A stretch of 64,000 nucleotides of DNA, taken from positions 2,914,001-2,978,000 of the forward strand of contig BSYQ01000008.1 of NCBI GenBank assembly GCA_030272585.1, written 5' to 3'. The position numbers and the translations under genes were made by a program. The stretch is from Bryopsis sp. KO-2023. Lineage: Eukaryota > Chlorophyta > Ulvophyceae > Bryopsidales > Bryopsidaceae. This document shows positions 22,488-34,224 of this stretch, in pieces. The notes below the pieces were generated by a model, which saw nothing but the letters and a program-made list of their open reading frames with translations, was not told the DNA's origin and did not search any database. Every line of letters begins with the position of its first letter. Positions within the stretch are counted from its first letter, which is position 1.

Positions 22488-23260
22488 GCTGCAGCTGGCT
22501 GGTTAAAAAAGGTAAGGAAGAGAAAAAAGAAAGTCGTAAAAAAAACAAAAAAAAAGGGGAGGAAAAGAAGAAACTGAACAAAAAGAAGGAATGAAGCATT
22601 TAAAGATTTCCAGGAGGTGGTTTTTCGAAAGGGAACCGATGGCCAGATCAATAACAATGGAATGGCAGTAAAATCCTCCTGCCGCCTGACATGAGGGCTG
22701 AAGGGAGATGAGCTGCAATCCTGATCAAAGGGCTGAGGTGGGGGTGATATGTCTTGGAGTGCATGACATGAACAGGACAGGAAGAAGCCTTGATCAGGGA
22801 AGGAAGAGTTGATGAGCTGGTTGGTGGACAGGGCAGCAAAATTCCTCCTGCAGCCTGACTTGGGGGCTGAAGGGAATTGAGCTGCGATCCTGATCGAAGG
22901 GCTGAGGTGGGGGTGATATGTCTCGGAGTGCATGACATGAATAGGACAGGAAAAAAGCCTTGGTCAGGGAAGGAAGAGTTGATGAGCTGGTTGATGAACA
23001 GGGCAGCATAATTCTGGAGCCTGACTTGGGGCTGAAGGGAGATGGGCTGCAATCCTGATCGAAGGGCTGAGGTGGGGGTGATATGTCTCGGAGTGCATGA
23101 CATGAACAGGACAGGAAGAAGCCTTGGTCAGGGAAGTAAGAGGTGATGAGCTGGTTGATGGACAGAGCAGCAAAATTCCTCCTGCAGCCTGACTTGGGAG
23201 CTGAAGAGAGATGAGCTGCGATTCTGATCGAAGGGTTGAGGTGGGGTTGATAACCCTGCA
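22437..23260. repeat. Tandem repeat, unit about 165-169 bp
   Basis: About four to five units. Landmarks recur at 22808, 22977 and 23142 (GATGAGCTGGTTG) and at 22449, 22781, 22942 and 23111 (GAARAAGYCTTGRTCAGG). The first, most diverged unit overlaps the 3' end of the coiled-coil CDS. Each unit contains CTGATCGAAGGGCTGAGGTG. The open frames on the minus strand across it are products of the repeat. Confidence 0.85.
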
Positions 23261-23778
23261 CCTGTGGCTTCCCGGTGAGGGGACAGTTGAGCGTTTTTGA
23301 ATGTGCACTGGAGCATACATGATTTGGGATCATGGAGGGTGACATCCACAGTGGTTTTCGGAAAGCATTTCAAAGGGACTGGCTGATTTAAAGGATGCAC
23401 TTGGGCTTCGATGTGCGCTGTTGCTGGGGACGATCAAGTAAGACCCCCCAAAAAGATTCTGAAATGCTTTTTTCTTCCTTTTTAATTTCAAACTCAAGAT
23501 GGCAGAGTTAGAGGCGTTTCACAGCAAGATCTGTCAGGTCAGTGCTTGTCCTGGGAGCATCCACGGTTCGACTCCGTGCTGACTTATGATTGAAACCTCT
23601 CCGAGCCCATCAACACCAACGTCTATTTGAGTGAAAACGTTTTCACCCCCGTTTTACAAAAAAAAGTCGTTAAGCAAATTCTTGGGATTCCAACTTCTTT
23701 GAATTTCAAAATTGTGGCGGCTGTCAAAAAAAGGGAGAAGAAAAAAAATACCATATCAGATTCCAAAAACACCATTTC
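23261..23778. other. Short spacer with a tRNA-like hairpin
   Basis: About 500 bp between the tandem repeat and the 3' end of the MATE gene. The only structure of note is at 23535-23586: a perfect 5-bp stem and 7-nt loop identical in form to a tRNA T-arm (CACGG-TTCGACT-CCGTG), enclosed by a 7-bp stem (AGGTCAG/CTGACTT). It lacks a normal D-arm and anticodon arm. Confidence 0.4.
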
Positions 23779-24925
23779 TCATGCATGACTGGCACCTTCC
23801 CCCCAAACATCCCCCCCTCGGCTCATATGTCTGGAAAACACCCTCACCGAACTCCAAGTTGCCCGCATCAAGAAAAACAAAACCAGCCCCCCCCAAACTC
23901 CATACAAACCCCACCCCATTTTCACACATCCCAACAAATAAGCGGCGATCATGGCCAGATTGGTGAACATAGTTCTCGCCACGAAAGGTCCATCCCGATT
24001 TGTGTATAGTATGGCCATCATGCCGACATCCACCCCTGATAAACACAAGGAAAGCAAAGCAAAAGGTGCAGTGGTTTTCATCAGAGGCCACAGGGTTTTA
24101 TCGGGCGAAAACCAGCCAGGGAAAAAGAAAGGAGCGGCGGCTGCAAGAATCCCAGTAGCCACTCCAGTGAAACAACCGAATGCGATGGTCAATGCCGAGA
24201 CCTCCACCCGTTCCCTCCTGCCTGTGGGAAAAAGAAAAAAACACCACCACCACCACACCACCAAAGTTTGATCAATCATCTTGGTCGAAACCAACACAGG
24301 TAAAAGAACGAATGAGTATGTGCCTCCGACATGAACGAAACATGAACCACCTGATTACACTCACTTTTGGCAGCAGGAATGAAGGCCAATCCCGAATGCT
24401 CCACCGGGGTCTGACAGAAGGCGCACAGATTCCACCAGGCGTACGTCACTTGATGCACGGCCAAGGCCATGAGCTGCAACCCGGCAGCCGTCCATTGAAT
24501 CAAAACGTAGCACCCTCCCTTGCAGAAATACTCAGCGCTCAAGGGGAGGAACACCGACATCAGGTTCTTCAGGCGAGCCCTCGAAGGGATTTGATCGATC
24601 CAAGGTTTGACTTTGCCCCGAGTGGCCAGGACATACAGCATTATCAAGACTTCGCAGTATTCGGCAAATACAGTTGCTAGCGCTGCACCGGCTACGCCCA
24701 TCTTGAATTTCTGTTTTGAAAAACACCGAACACAAAAAAAGTTAGAAGGGGGGGGGGGGGGACAATCGTTAAAAGCAGCTACCTTAATGAATAACTCAAA
24801 ACATAATATCCTGTAATTTGGGTCACGATTTGGCATTTAAAAAAACGAGTTTGGGAACCATCAAGGAAGAAAATTTCCAGAGACATTTTGGATTTTTTTT
24901 TTCTTTGCGAACGGGATAATAATGA

Positions 24926-24972
<47 letters not shown>

Positions 24973-27279
24973 ATAGCCCAGCCGGTGTGCGAATGACTGA
25001 TATGGGCCCCATTTCTCTGGTGACAGTACACTGAGTTTTCCATGAATAAATATTCACCTTACTACTAATGCCCCCCCCCCCCCCTCCCACCTCCATACCT
25101 TAATAAGCAGCACATCTCCTACGATATTGACCAGACATGCAACCCCGACAGTAAGGAACGGGGTGAAGGAATCCTTTTGAGCGAGCAGCCCAGCCTGACA
25201 TACGAGAATGGCCAATGCGGCCGGCTGGGCGAAAGCCCTGATGTTCAAATATTCAAGAGAAAACGAGCCAACCGCAGGGTCCACTCCTGAACTGGTGATT
25301 ATTCGACCTCCGAATGCCTGGCAAAAACCAAAACACAGAAAAAATCTATATTTGTTTCAAGATTTTTTGTTTTAATATTTTATTTATTTATTTTCTACAC
25401 AACTGTCATTTTCGAATCAGTGGAGGACTCAGCTTTCCCTTGATTCTTTCAATTTATCTTTTGGAAAAAATTGTGCTGTCAGACTGATACTCCATATCAT
25501 TATTATGATATTTCACGGATATGAGGAAATGCGATTGCACAGACATAATATCAAATAATTTTAACAGAAAAAAAATACTTTTTTTAAAATATATCTGTGA
25601 TGGCCTACCAATAACACAGCCATGGACAGAACCCCAAACACCAGACTCATCAACAGGGCCGTCGAAAAATCTTTGCTGGCTTCTTTCGGTCCTTCGGATT
25701 TCAATCGTTCGGCGACGATTCTACCCTAACATTGAAAATCATTATTCCGATCACCACACTGAGCACCGCATTCAACCCATCACTGCGTTTCACTGGAGGA
25801 GGAAAAAAAAAATTGCCCCTGAGTTGAAACAACGATACATGAAAAAGAAGTCTATTTCGTTTTTCGCTTGTGGAAAAGGAGACATGGGCGAAACAAAAAA
25901 AAAAAATTGATGAACCGAATTTAACGATGAATGCCAACAGAAACGGAGGAAAAATGAAAGCTGCCCTAAGTTTGACCATTTGCAGGATGGATCGTTTTCT
26001 TGGGACGTTCACCTTTTCTGATGCAATTTGCACGAAATTTTTTGATAAAAAATAAACATTTAATCACTCTGAAAAAAAAAATCCATGTGGTCATGTTGCA
26101 ATTTCACTTCATTCGATTATCATGATATCCCAATGCCTAAACCACACTGACAAAGAAAAAACTGAAAGAAAAAAAACAAAAACAGCAGCACCACCCGTTT
26201 AAATTCGAAGTTCTGTTTTACCCCTGTATCCGATTATAGATTTCTTACGTCATGGTTGCGAGGCCAAGAGAGTTGAACGTGTAGTTGGCAAAATTGAAAA
26301 TCGCAGTGTTGGGGCCCAGGGAAGCCAGTTCAACTGTGCCTGCACACTAAAAAGAAACACCAGGAGCATTTTTTTTCATAAAAGAAAAAAGAACTGCAAT
26401 CAAAATAGATATTGCTGAGATGCCAAGCAGACCACCCCCGCCCCTTGACCTCATTTTTGTTATTTGGATTTAGCTTCAGTTTTGTTTCAGTTACGGCTCA
26501 GACAAAAAATAGCAACAGAAACAAAAAATGAGGGATCATATCAGCTGGATTCACACTCCATTTTTTTTTTCGCCCTCAATTCTTTTTTTTTCTATACATT
26601 GATTGATCCAAAAAAAAAATATATATATATATTAAAAAAAATATATTAAAATATATTAAAAAATATATATCAGGGCAACTTGATGATGACCATCTTTCAG
26701 TTCTTTCCGCATTTATTGCTTTTTTGATATTATGCTGGCTGTGTGATTCAAGTCCATTACAAAACCAACACCAGGGTTATAGAAAGAATGCTTTCAAGTG
26801 CAAAAACACCGCACAAAAGTAATACTGGTGGTGGATCGACGGACCTGCGCCACACAGACGGTATCCACCAACGACAGCAGCGGGTCGGCCAGAGGTATGG
26901 CCAATGCAGGGAGGGCAAACAGCAAAATTTGCTTCAAAGTTCTGAACCTCCACCCCCACAGCCCACGGTTTCCATCAGGCAACGGATCTTCCAAAGCCCC
27001 GACGTCCGACGCTTCGCAAAGAAATTCTCCCCCTCGTTTCTTTTCGTGTCGGTTTCGCGAGTTGATCGAACATTTCTGAAATGAACGGCCTGAGCCCAGG
27101 CAACAGGGGGACCGATAATCCCCAGGAACAAAGCAACGTGAATCTGCGCTCCACCTCACGTGCGGGTGACGGCCGGTCGAAACGTGACGGTTTAGGAGTG
27201 GTTTTGTAAAGATCGAGGGAGGGGATTTATGCGTCGCTGAAGGAAACGTGCTTGTCGCGTGCGGGGATCGACCGATCAT
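23779..27279 (-). CDS. MATE/DinF-family efflux transporter, probably plastid envelope
   Basis: Exons 26845-27279, 26249-26346, 25609-25720, 25099-25317, 24365-24710 and 23779-24221 give 550 residues, all phases closing. MATE proteins export organic molecules in exchange for H+ or Na+. Recognisable parts: ADPLLSLVDTVCVAQ, ELASLGPNTAIFNFANYTF, RAFAQPAALAILVCQAGLLA followed by KDSFTPF, FLPLSAEYFCKGGCYVLIQW and QVTYAWWNLCAF. About a dozen hydrophobic segments follow a leader of about 105 residues rich in Arg, Ser and Pro. That leader and the DinF-like sequence point to a plastid envelope location, as for plant relatives of EDS5; the substrate is unknown. The exon 2 to 3 junction uses the acceptor GGGTAG|AATCG, the one that keeps phase. 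The start lies 327 bp from FIS1, divergent. Confidence 0.9.
24925..24975. repeat. (AAAT)n microsatellite
   Basis: About 12 uninterrupted copies of a four-base unit, in intron 4 of the MATE gene. Confidence 0.95.
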
Positions 27280-27606
27280 GACACCCGCCAGAAGGCCAGA
27301 ACAGAAACCCTGTGAACAGAAACTCAGGCAGGTTTGCTCTTACGTAAACTAAACTAAAGCGTGGAATTGATTCAATTTACCTGGATCGGGCCATTTGTGG
27401 AAACCGCTTTCTCGATTGAACCTTCGCGGCAGCTGGACGCTGAAGAGTGTGAAAAGAGCAAAATACAAAGCAAGGGCGTCACGTTGCAGCGAAAAAAAAG
27501 AAACGCTTTCCCTATTTCATCGTCCGTGTGTGTTTTGGAGTGGTTTATCCTCGGTTCGCTTTTCGACTTCATTTCAGTTCTGAGTCGCCCAACCTGTGAA
27601 GAAAAG
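27280..27606. promoter_or_regulatory. Divergent promoter region, MATE / FIS1
   Basis: 327 bp separate the two start codons. No core promoter motif was recognised; the call rests on the divergent arrangement. Confidence 0.4.
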
Positions 27607-29363
27607 ATGAGCTACGAATTGCCTGAGACGGACCAAGATTTCATCGACAAAATACAAGCGGAATATTCTCAAGCACAGCTGGATGGAGGCGAAGGGTTGA
27701 GACACGCTCAATACAGGTATTCCAGCCGTTGCTGAAAAATCTGTAATGTTTTTTAATAATTTTTAGCATTTTTGACTTGGATCCACTTCATTGTGTTTTT
27801 TGTGAAGAAGGGTTTCAGAGAGAAGCTCCATTTGAAAGCAAAACTTGATGTTTGTAAAACGGATCAAAATCAATTTTTTTTGCAAGCACTTCAACAAGCC
27901 CACCGCCGACATCATGCTGTTTAGTTGTGTTTTCAACAAACTTGCTGGCCCCAAAGACTTCTCATTTTTCAAAAATAGAACAAAAAATATCAATACCTTG
28001 ATATATTCAAATCGAAACTGAAATTAGTTTACACAAGGCCAAAAGGTCGAGTGCAGCCCGTTCACGGAAATGTGTTCTAGTCTGACTCAGAAGTAAACCA
28101 CTGGTGTATCCCAATGTCTATTTCTATTTTATTTTTTTCCTATCTACCCCCCATATATGGATATATATTAATGTATTAGCTAGATCCTGGAAGCAAAGCC
28201 ACCCACTATATATGTTGCAACATGTTTTTTCGCAGACTCGCATGGTCCCTAGTTCACTCTTCGAATCCCGCTCAAGTCGAACAAGGGATCGAAATGTCAC
28301 GCATGTTGTGCGACATAGAGACAGACTCCAGCAGCAAGAGAGAAGCCGAATACTACCTGGCAGGTATTATTTATTTCTTCATTTCTTTCTTTCTTTTTTT
28401 TTATTTAGTCAGTCAGTTTATTCATTCTTGTGATCCGCTCAGCCGTCAGTCTGTCTGCTGCCATCGATAATTTTGCTTCAGGATTTCATACAGCAAACGG
28501 GCAGAACAATAATTAAAAAATACTGTCTTTGTTTTTTCAAACGGATAAATCAATCGATTGATTTCATAGCATCGATTGACATGTATAATTGTCGAAGACC
28601 GCCCACGAACCTTTCAGGAAGAAACCCTCGAAAAGAAAAAGAAAAAAATATGTGTCTTTTTTCTGTGTGTTTGGTCCATCGAATCCTTCAACTTGTGTAT
28701 TGTCTTTTGAAAACCATTTTTTCTTTATTTTATTTTTTTTTTTTCAGTTTTATTGGCATTTAAGTGACCACTCCAGATGTTGTTGTTTGATTTCTGAGTT
28801 GCTCGATCGTTGCGGCTGCAGTTGGGTTCCTGAAATCAAAGAGCTATGTGGATGCATGGCGGCAAGTGAAAGCAGTGTTGGCGGTAGGTTAACGGCCGCC
28901 CCATATTTACAGCCATGTGATTTTTTGATTTAGAAACAAGGGTCGAAAAGTGAAGTGTTTTTTTCTTCGTTGCCCACGTGTCGTGCTTGAGCTGCAGGAA
29001 GCTTTTCAACCACAAAGAAAACGTTAGTTGAAAAATAGAGATTGCTTTTTTTTTTGTTTGGACAGATATACATTCATTAAGCAGCTCAGTAGTGAAGAAC
29101 ATGTTTTTCCAAAAACAAATGTTAGAGAGTAGGCTTTTTTTGCTGATGCAAATTTCGTGAGGGGGGGGAGTTGTCCTGTGCCGAACAATTTTTTTTTTTG
29201 CTGCTGTTTTCAGGAATGGCCAGAGTTTCGCCAAGCAGAGCAGCTCAAAGGTTTGATCCAGGAGAGAATTATTCATGAAGGGGTTGTTGGCATAGGAATT
29301 GCTGGGGCCACCCTACTGGGGGCTGGGGCCATCGCTGTCGCAGCAGCTCTAATGAGAAGATAA
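27607..29363 (+). CDS. FIS1: Mitochondrial/peroxisomal fission protein FIS1
   Basis: Exons 27607-27716, 28236-28363, 28822-28883 and 29214-29363 give 149 residues, the normal FIS1 length. FIS1 is a tail-anchored outer-membrane adaptor for dynamin-driven fission of mitochondria and peroxisomes. The TPR-like bundle is clear: LRHAQYRLAWSLVHS, EQGIEMSRMLCDIE, KREAEYYLAVGFLKSKSYVD and EWPEFRQAEQLKGLIQERI. The tail anchor (GVVGIGIAGATLLGAGAIAV) is followed by the short basic end LMRR. All junction phases agree. Intron 1 carries a copy of dispersed repeat A. Confidence 0.96.
28029..28076 (+). repeat. Dispersed repeat A, copy 2
   Basis: Matches 19179-19226 over 48 bp with five transitions and no gaps. 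It lies in intron 1 of FIS1. Confidence 0.75.
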
Positions 29364-31635
29364 GAAAAAAAAGTCTGACCAGAAAAAGTAGTAACAAGGA
29401 TACTAGCAATCAGAAAGATGTAGAGATGAAAAGGGGGGGGGGGTTGGGGGGGGGACGCTCAGCCCCAAAGTGTTGTGGGTGCGTAGGAAAAGCAGTGAAT
29501 GTTCCATGTAACAACAACAGCAGAAAAATGAAAGGATATTACTGAAGGCAATCGTCGGCATCTCTTCGTTTTTCCCCCGAGCACAGACATTGTCTTATTT
29601 TTTTGCTTTTTTGGTTTCCACGATTGGCACTATGTTGAATAATTGTAAAAAAAGGTGAAGCGGTGGTGATGTTGAATTGTACTTGACCGGGTATGTGGAT
29701 ATGTGAAAAGAAAAGTCGACATAGGCAGAAACTTGAGACGGCATTCTTTTCAACTACGTTAATCTCATGAAATGTTCATGAGAGAGAGAGAGAGTGTTGA
29801 TATGGTGTCTGACAGTATAGTTTGTGAAGTTGGTTTTCGGTTGCGACATGTGTGTTTCAAAATCAATGCTCTGGCAGGTGAGTTGGGGTTTCCCAAAGAA
29901 GTTGGTAATGGGTGGGTCCTAGGGAAGCTCCAGAGGAGTCTTTCACCACTTGAATGAAATCCAGTCCGGAGATCACTTTCCGGAGAACACCCACACCATC
30001 GATTTTCAACTGGAGGGTGGCAAGGAGGCAAAAGCTCATGTTTAGAAGGGTAGGGGGTGGGGGGGGAGAAGAGAATTGCTCTCGGGAAATAATAACAGCT
30101 GGAAAAGACAACCCTTCAGAGCTTTTTTATTTTCCCATTTTTGTGGGGATTGAAATCGAAAAAAGCTCCTGGGCTGGTGGTAGAAGCTGGTCAGAACACC
30201 TCTCCTCGGAGAACGTGCTTTCTGTCTAGGCCCTTCCCCTGTCACTCTCTCAACCGATACGGATTCGCGACTAAATATAAATACATATTTGCTTGCCATT
30301 CTTCCGAGTGCCCCAACGATTTCCTCCTTTTCGAGCTGCACATCATAGAAGTGAGCAAATCCGGTCAAAGACGAAACAAGAAAAAAAATGATTATAAAAT
30401 TGGTAGAATAAAAAAGACACAATTGATAGGTCAGCCAATTCTATTTTGCGGTCCTGTGAGCTTTTTTTGAACCTCCCCCACCACACATTTCGATTTCACA
30501 CCTTTCCACATGGTGTTTTTTTGTGTGTTCGTTGTTCCTGGTTGCATCTTTAACGAGTGAGAAGGACTTCCCTACAGTGTATTTATTGACCCAGTTTTCT
30601 TTCCGTTAGCTTGCGATTGAACACTGTATGGAGACAATGTGGCATAGGCGCAACCAGGATTTCGGGGGATGGGGGGCCGAATTTTTTTTGGGGGGGGGGC
30701 CCCCCCCCCCCCGGCCCCCCAGCCCCCCCCCCCCGTTGCGCCTATGCAATGTGGATGATCTTTTGAAAGAAGGTGTTTGGATTGTGAACTGAGTTCAGCC
30801 GCCACAGGCCCTGAGCAGTGATTGATCCACATCCGCATCCAACTCAATGACCACCCTTTCAAAAGACTCAGTTTACGACCAGCCCCACTTCCTCAGAATC
30901 GATGGCTTCCTCACCAAGGGTGGGGGATCCTTGCCCAATTTCCTCAGCAACTCTTTCTCCTAGCACACTGCACGGCTTCACCTCTAGACGTTTGGCGACT
31001 GAGATACGGGTCATTCGCTTACACGCATTCGCAGCAGAATTTGCTTAGTTTTGAGGCGAAAATTTTCGAGAACCACCCTTTTGAACTTTGGGAAACTTGG
31101 ATTTCTGAAACAGTACCAAAACAATGGCAAGTTTGCTGCGATCTGATGGCAGCAGCCTTTGGACCACAACACGAAGGTACAACACAAATTATTTTTTCGC
31201 GTACCGTACGCGAGGAACGATGTTTTGGGTTGGTATCATCCGCAGTCTAAAAAAATGTGAAAAAGATTTGCAACACTGTGTGAACTCCGTGTGAACAACA
31301 ACATTGTGGACACCAATCGCATCCATCGCACTAGACTGGAACTGGAGAACAGCAGAGACCCAGTATGGCAGATTGGGGCGAAACTTTCGAATTTGATATC
31401 TATGAAACCAGTGTATGAGTATAAACTCATAAGCAAGCTCTTTTCTCTTAAAGAAAGGGATATTTTTGTATGCTGCGTCACGATTGTATCCCCAAGCATT
31501 TATTCAAAAATGACAACAAATCCTTTCATTCAAAACGGCCAAAAAAGACAGCAAAAGCCAAAAAAAAACAACTCTGAGTTGATCTCCCGTCGCTGCTATC
31601 TTCGTAGCCTTTTCACGTTCCTTTGACCAAGATAT
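29364..31635. other. Gene-poor region with unassigned coding-like pieces
   Basis: Minus-strand pieces at about 30240-30341 (KEEIVGALGRMASKY after an acceptor-like GTGCAG) and about 29935-30010 (LKIDGVGVLRKVISGLDFIQ) look coding but could not be joined or identified. A plus-strand open frame at 30822-31250 (GPQHEG near its end) also has no known relative. A MITE sits at 30643-30746. Confidence 0.35.
30635..30754. mobile_element. 104-bp MITE with 8-bp target-site duplication
   Basis: The element occupies 30643-30746, bounded by perfect 12-bp terminal inverted repeats (CATAGGCGCAAC and its complement). It is flanked on both sides by the direct repeat CAATGTGG (30635-30642 and 30747-30754). The centre is G-rich, then T-rich, then C-rich, so it can fold on itself almost end to end. 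An 8-bp duplication is typical of hAT-superfamily transposition. No coding sequence is present, so it must be moved by an enzyme encoded elsewhere. Confidence 0.85.
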
Positions 31636-33040
31636 CTAGTAGCAGTAGCAAAGTGGCTTTCTTGGAGATGTGCCCCAGATCAGTTTCCTTCCAGATGGTT
31701 CGATTGGGGTCTCAGCCCACAAGTGGGGAGCGCACCTTGGAAAAAAATAACAAATATTAACATCTGTGCCAACTATTTTGAGGTTCCTGGGCAAGCTACG
31801 AAACCTTGTGACACGATCAATCGCAACGACAGCTGAACAAGGATAGTTTTCACAACAATGGTACTTACTTTCCGTTGCAGCACTCGAAGCGGGCGATGTC
31901 AATGCATGGCCCAAGCTGGTTGGCGAAACCGGAGCCACCTGTGAAACCACCTCCGTTGGCATTGCCAGTGGGTGGAGGATTGATGGCGACAGGCCTCTGC
32001 ACAAAATTGTCTTGGGTGGTGGAGCTTCCGAAGGCATCAGCGCCACACTTGGATTTGGACTTGTCGGCTGTTGGAAGGCAAACAGAAACGATCAATCGAT
32101 AGAATCTAATTTCGTTTTTCTGAAAAAGCATGCCGCCAGCGGAGACTTACCATCGCACACTTCAGCGGTAGCGGAGGTGATTGACACTGCGATGGCTTTG
32201 CTGGCAGCAGCCACGAAGTTTGCGTGGAAAGAAGAGGCGCTTCCAGAACCGTTGACGCAGGTCTTGGAGACAGCGAAAGCAGCGGCCCTGGCCACACCGA
32301 CGGCGATCGCTTTCAAGTCGGCAACGCAGATGGCAGTCAAATCTCCATTGTAAGCGGCGGCGACAGCTTTGCTGAACGCTTCCGCGTATGCAGTAGCGAA
32401 AGCATCTCCTTGAGCGACAGAGTATCCACATCCAAAACCTTGCCCGTTGCAAGAAACCTATGCGAAACCAAAAAAACAGTCAGAGAAACGTTTGGTGAAG
32501 ATCGTGTTTTCAGCAAACACACGATTTCCTGTTTGTGGAGTCATACCTTGGACAAAGCTGAGACGTAGACTGAAGCGAGAGCAGTTGCGACTGCTTTCGC
32601 GGCGGCCCTAACTTTGATGGGGTTGCACAGGTCTTGAGTGCTGAGGGCCTGGACAGCGCTCTCAATCTCGACCTGGGCCTTGGCGTGGGCCTGCGTATTC
32701 CGCAGCACACACAAACAACATAAACGACAACTAACAAAAAACGTGCTGATCAACCCGCCTCACCACACATGTGGGACTCTGCCTTACCCTGCAGTTAGCT
32801 CCTGCCCATCCCTTGCAAGAACCGGACTTCACGACGAGACTGACGGAGCCAAAAACGGAGCACGATGTTCTTGCTGTCTGTTCCAGCTCGCGCGCTGCGG
32901 AATCACAAAAGAATGTAAGAGAGATCAAAAACAGGAAGTCAAGCTGCAGCGATGCTGAAATCAGATCAGTGCAACAGCCAACCTGCGAAAGCAGGCGCCA
33001 CGAGCAACAGGCATGCGATGGCAATTCCGAAAGTCCTCAT
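31636..33040 (-). CDS. Secreted Ala-rich, Cys-rich protein, unknown family
   Basis: Exons 32983-33040, 32788-32894, 32547-32690, 32151-32457, 31869-32067 and 31636-31735 give 304 residues, all in phase. Residues 1-19 form a classic signal peptide (FGIAIACLLLVAPAFA). The mature protein has 16 cysteines, suited to disulfides. Its middle has long stretches where Ala recurs every second or fourth residue (RAAAKAVATALASVYVSA; GDAFATAYAEAFSKAVAAAY). A Gly/Asn/Pro-rich segment follows (NPPPTGNANGGGFTGGSGF), then a Cys-rich end (FECCNGK; LCYCY). No catalytic motif is visible. A structural role in the wall, scales or mucilage is a guess from composition. Ala periodicity recalls silk-like and other extracellular fibrous proteins, but I do not recognise a family. 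Confidence 0.82.
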
Positions 33041-34224
33041 CGTTTCTTGTTTGGCACGAGCTAGTATATCAAAGAGGCTACTCGATTTCAGGAATGGTGA
33101 ATCTAGTTCTTGAGTCAATATGTATGCAGAAGAGCCGCGTACTGCTCGTAGTGTGTACACCAGCCAGCACATCCTTCGAGCCAGACCTTAACTCCACCAG
33201 TCTAATTTCTGAGTGGCTAAGCACCATCAATCCCCATCAAGCACTTTAAATGACAGGTGGATCGTACATTCCACAGCTGGGTAGGGGAAGTTCCTCCTGA
33301 TTCTGAGAGGAAAGTGTACTTTGATCGTATTGGAGGCTGGGCAGTACTTGGCCCGCAAATCTAGTGAATAGATGGCTAGCAGCGCTGCTGCCTCTCAGTC
33401 TGATTTTGGTGGAAGCATTTTGAAAATTGAACCACTGTATTCAGACTTATGGACGGTTTTGTCTGCATCGAGCATCGCAATCCACTTGTACTTTACTTCG
33501 CATCCCAGTATCTCAACGATTCACTTCGCAATTGGAATCTTTTAACAGCCATGAAAACTCCACGAAGAGGGACACAGTTCAGCAAAAAAATATATTCTGA
33601 ATCTATTGCCAATTGATTGATTGCAATCAATCCTGAATGTCAAAGCCTGTACTCAGAGTCCCTTCATCTTTGGGGTCATTCCAGCCTTCAGAAAGTCGGT
33701 CCTGGAGGATGGAGCTGTGCCAGATCTATGTACATACATTTTCCAGTTTGGACATTAAAAGGCAGGAAACAAAGAAACTTCTTATCCAACAAAAAAGTGA
33801 AGACGATCGACATAAACGCAACTTGACCAAGTTTTTTTTAATCAAAGGAGGCCCCGGGAGGAAATGATACGATAGAGTTTCTTTCCTTTCAATTTGGGGG
33901 GAGGACCAGACCAAATCTTCCCCCCACCCCCCTCGCTATCCACTATCGAAAAATTGTTGTTGGTAGGATGTTTTTGTGGTGGGATGTACGGTTTTGAAAA
34001 CCAAGTGTTCAGATGAGCTTTTGCTGAGGAACATTCAGTTCGATTCAAGTTTTTCGGAAAGGACTTTTTAATCCATTCAGAGAGCTGCACGCGATTGTGT
34101 CGTTGGGTTATTGTGTTAACACAACTCAGTGATGGGAAGACAGTGAGACTGACGAACTTCCGTCAACTCTTCAAGGCGATAGGCGCAACAACCGAAGGAT
34201 ATTCGCAGCGGACCCAGACTCCGA
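33041..34224. other. Intergenic region between divergent secreted-protein genes
   Basis: This lies between the start of the Ala/Cys-rich gene (minus) and the start of the LRR gene (plus), so it should hold both promoters. No exon or repeat is supported. Confidence 0.5.

Noticed and set aside
22466..23400. Minus-strand Pro/Ser-rich frames with repeated HALRDISPPPQPFDQD-like units
   Set aside because: The repetition follows the 165-169-bp tandem DNA repeat. Frames shift between units and no splice or start supports a gene.
23493..23586. A complete type II tRNA gene suggested by A-box-like TGGCAGAGTTAGAGG and a perfect B-box
   Set aside because: The 5' acceptor sequence does not pair with the 3' one, and no D-stem or proper anticodon loop forms. 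Only the shorter fold at 23535-23586 pairs.
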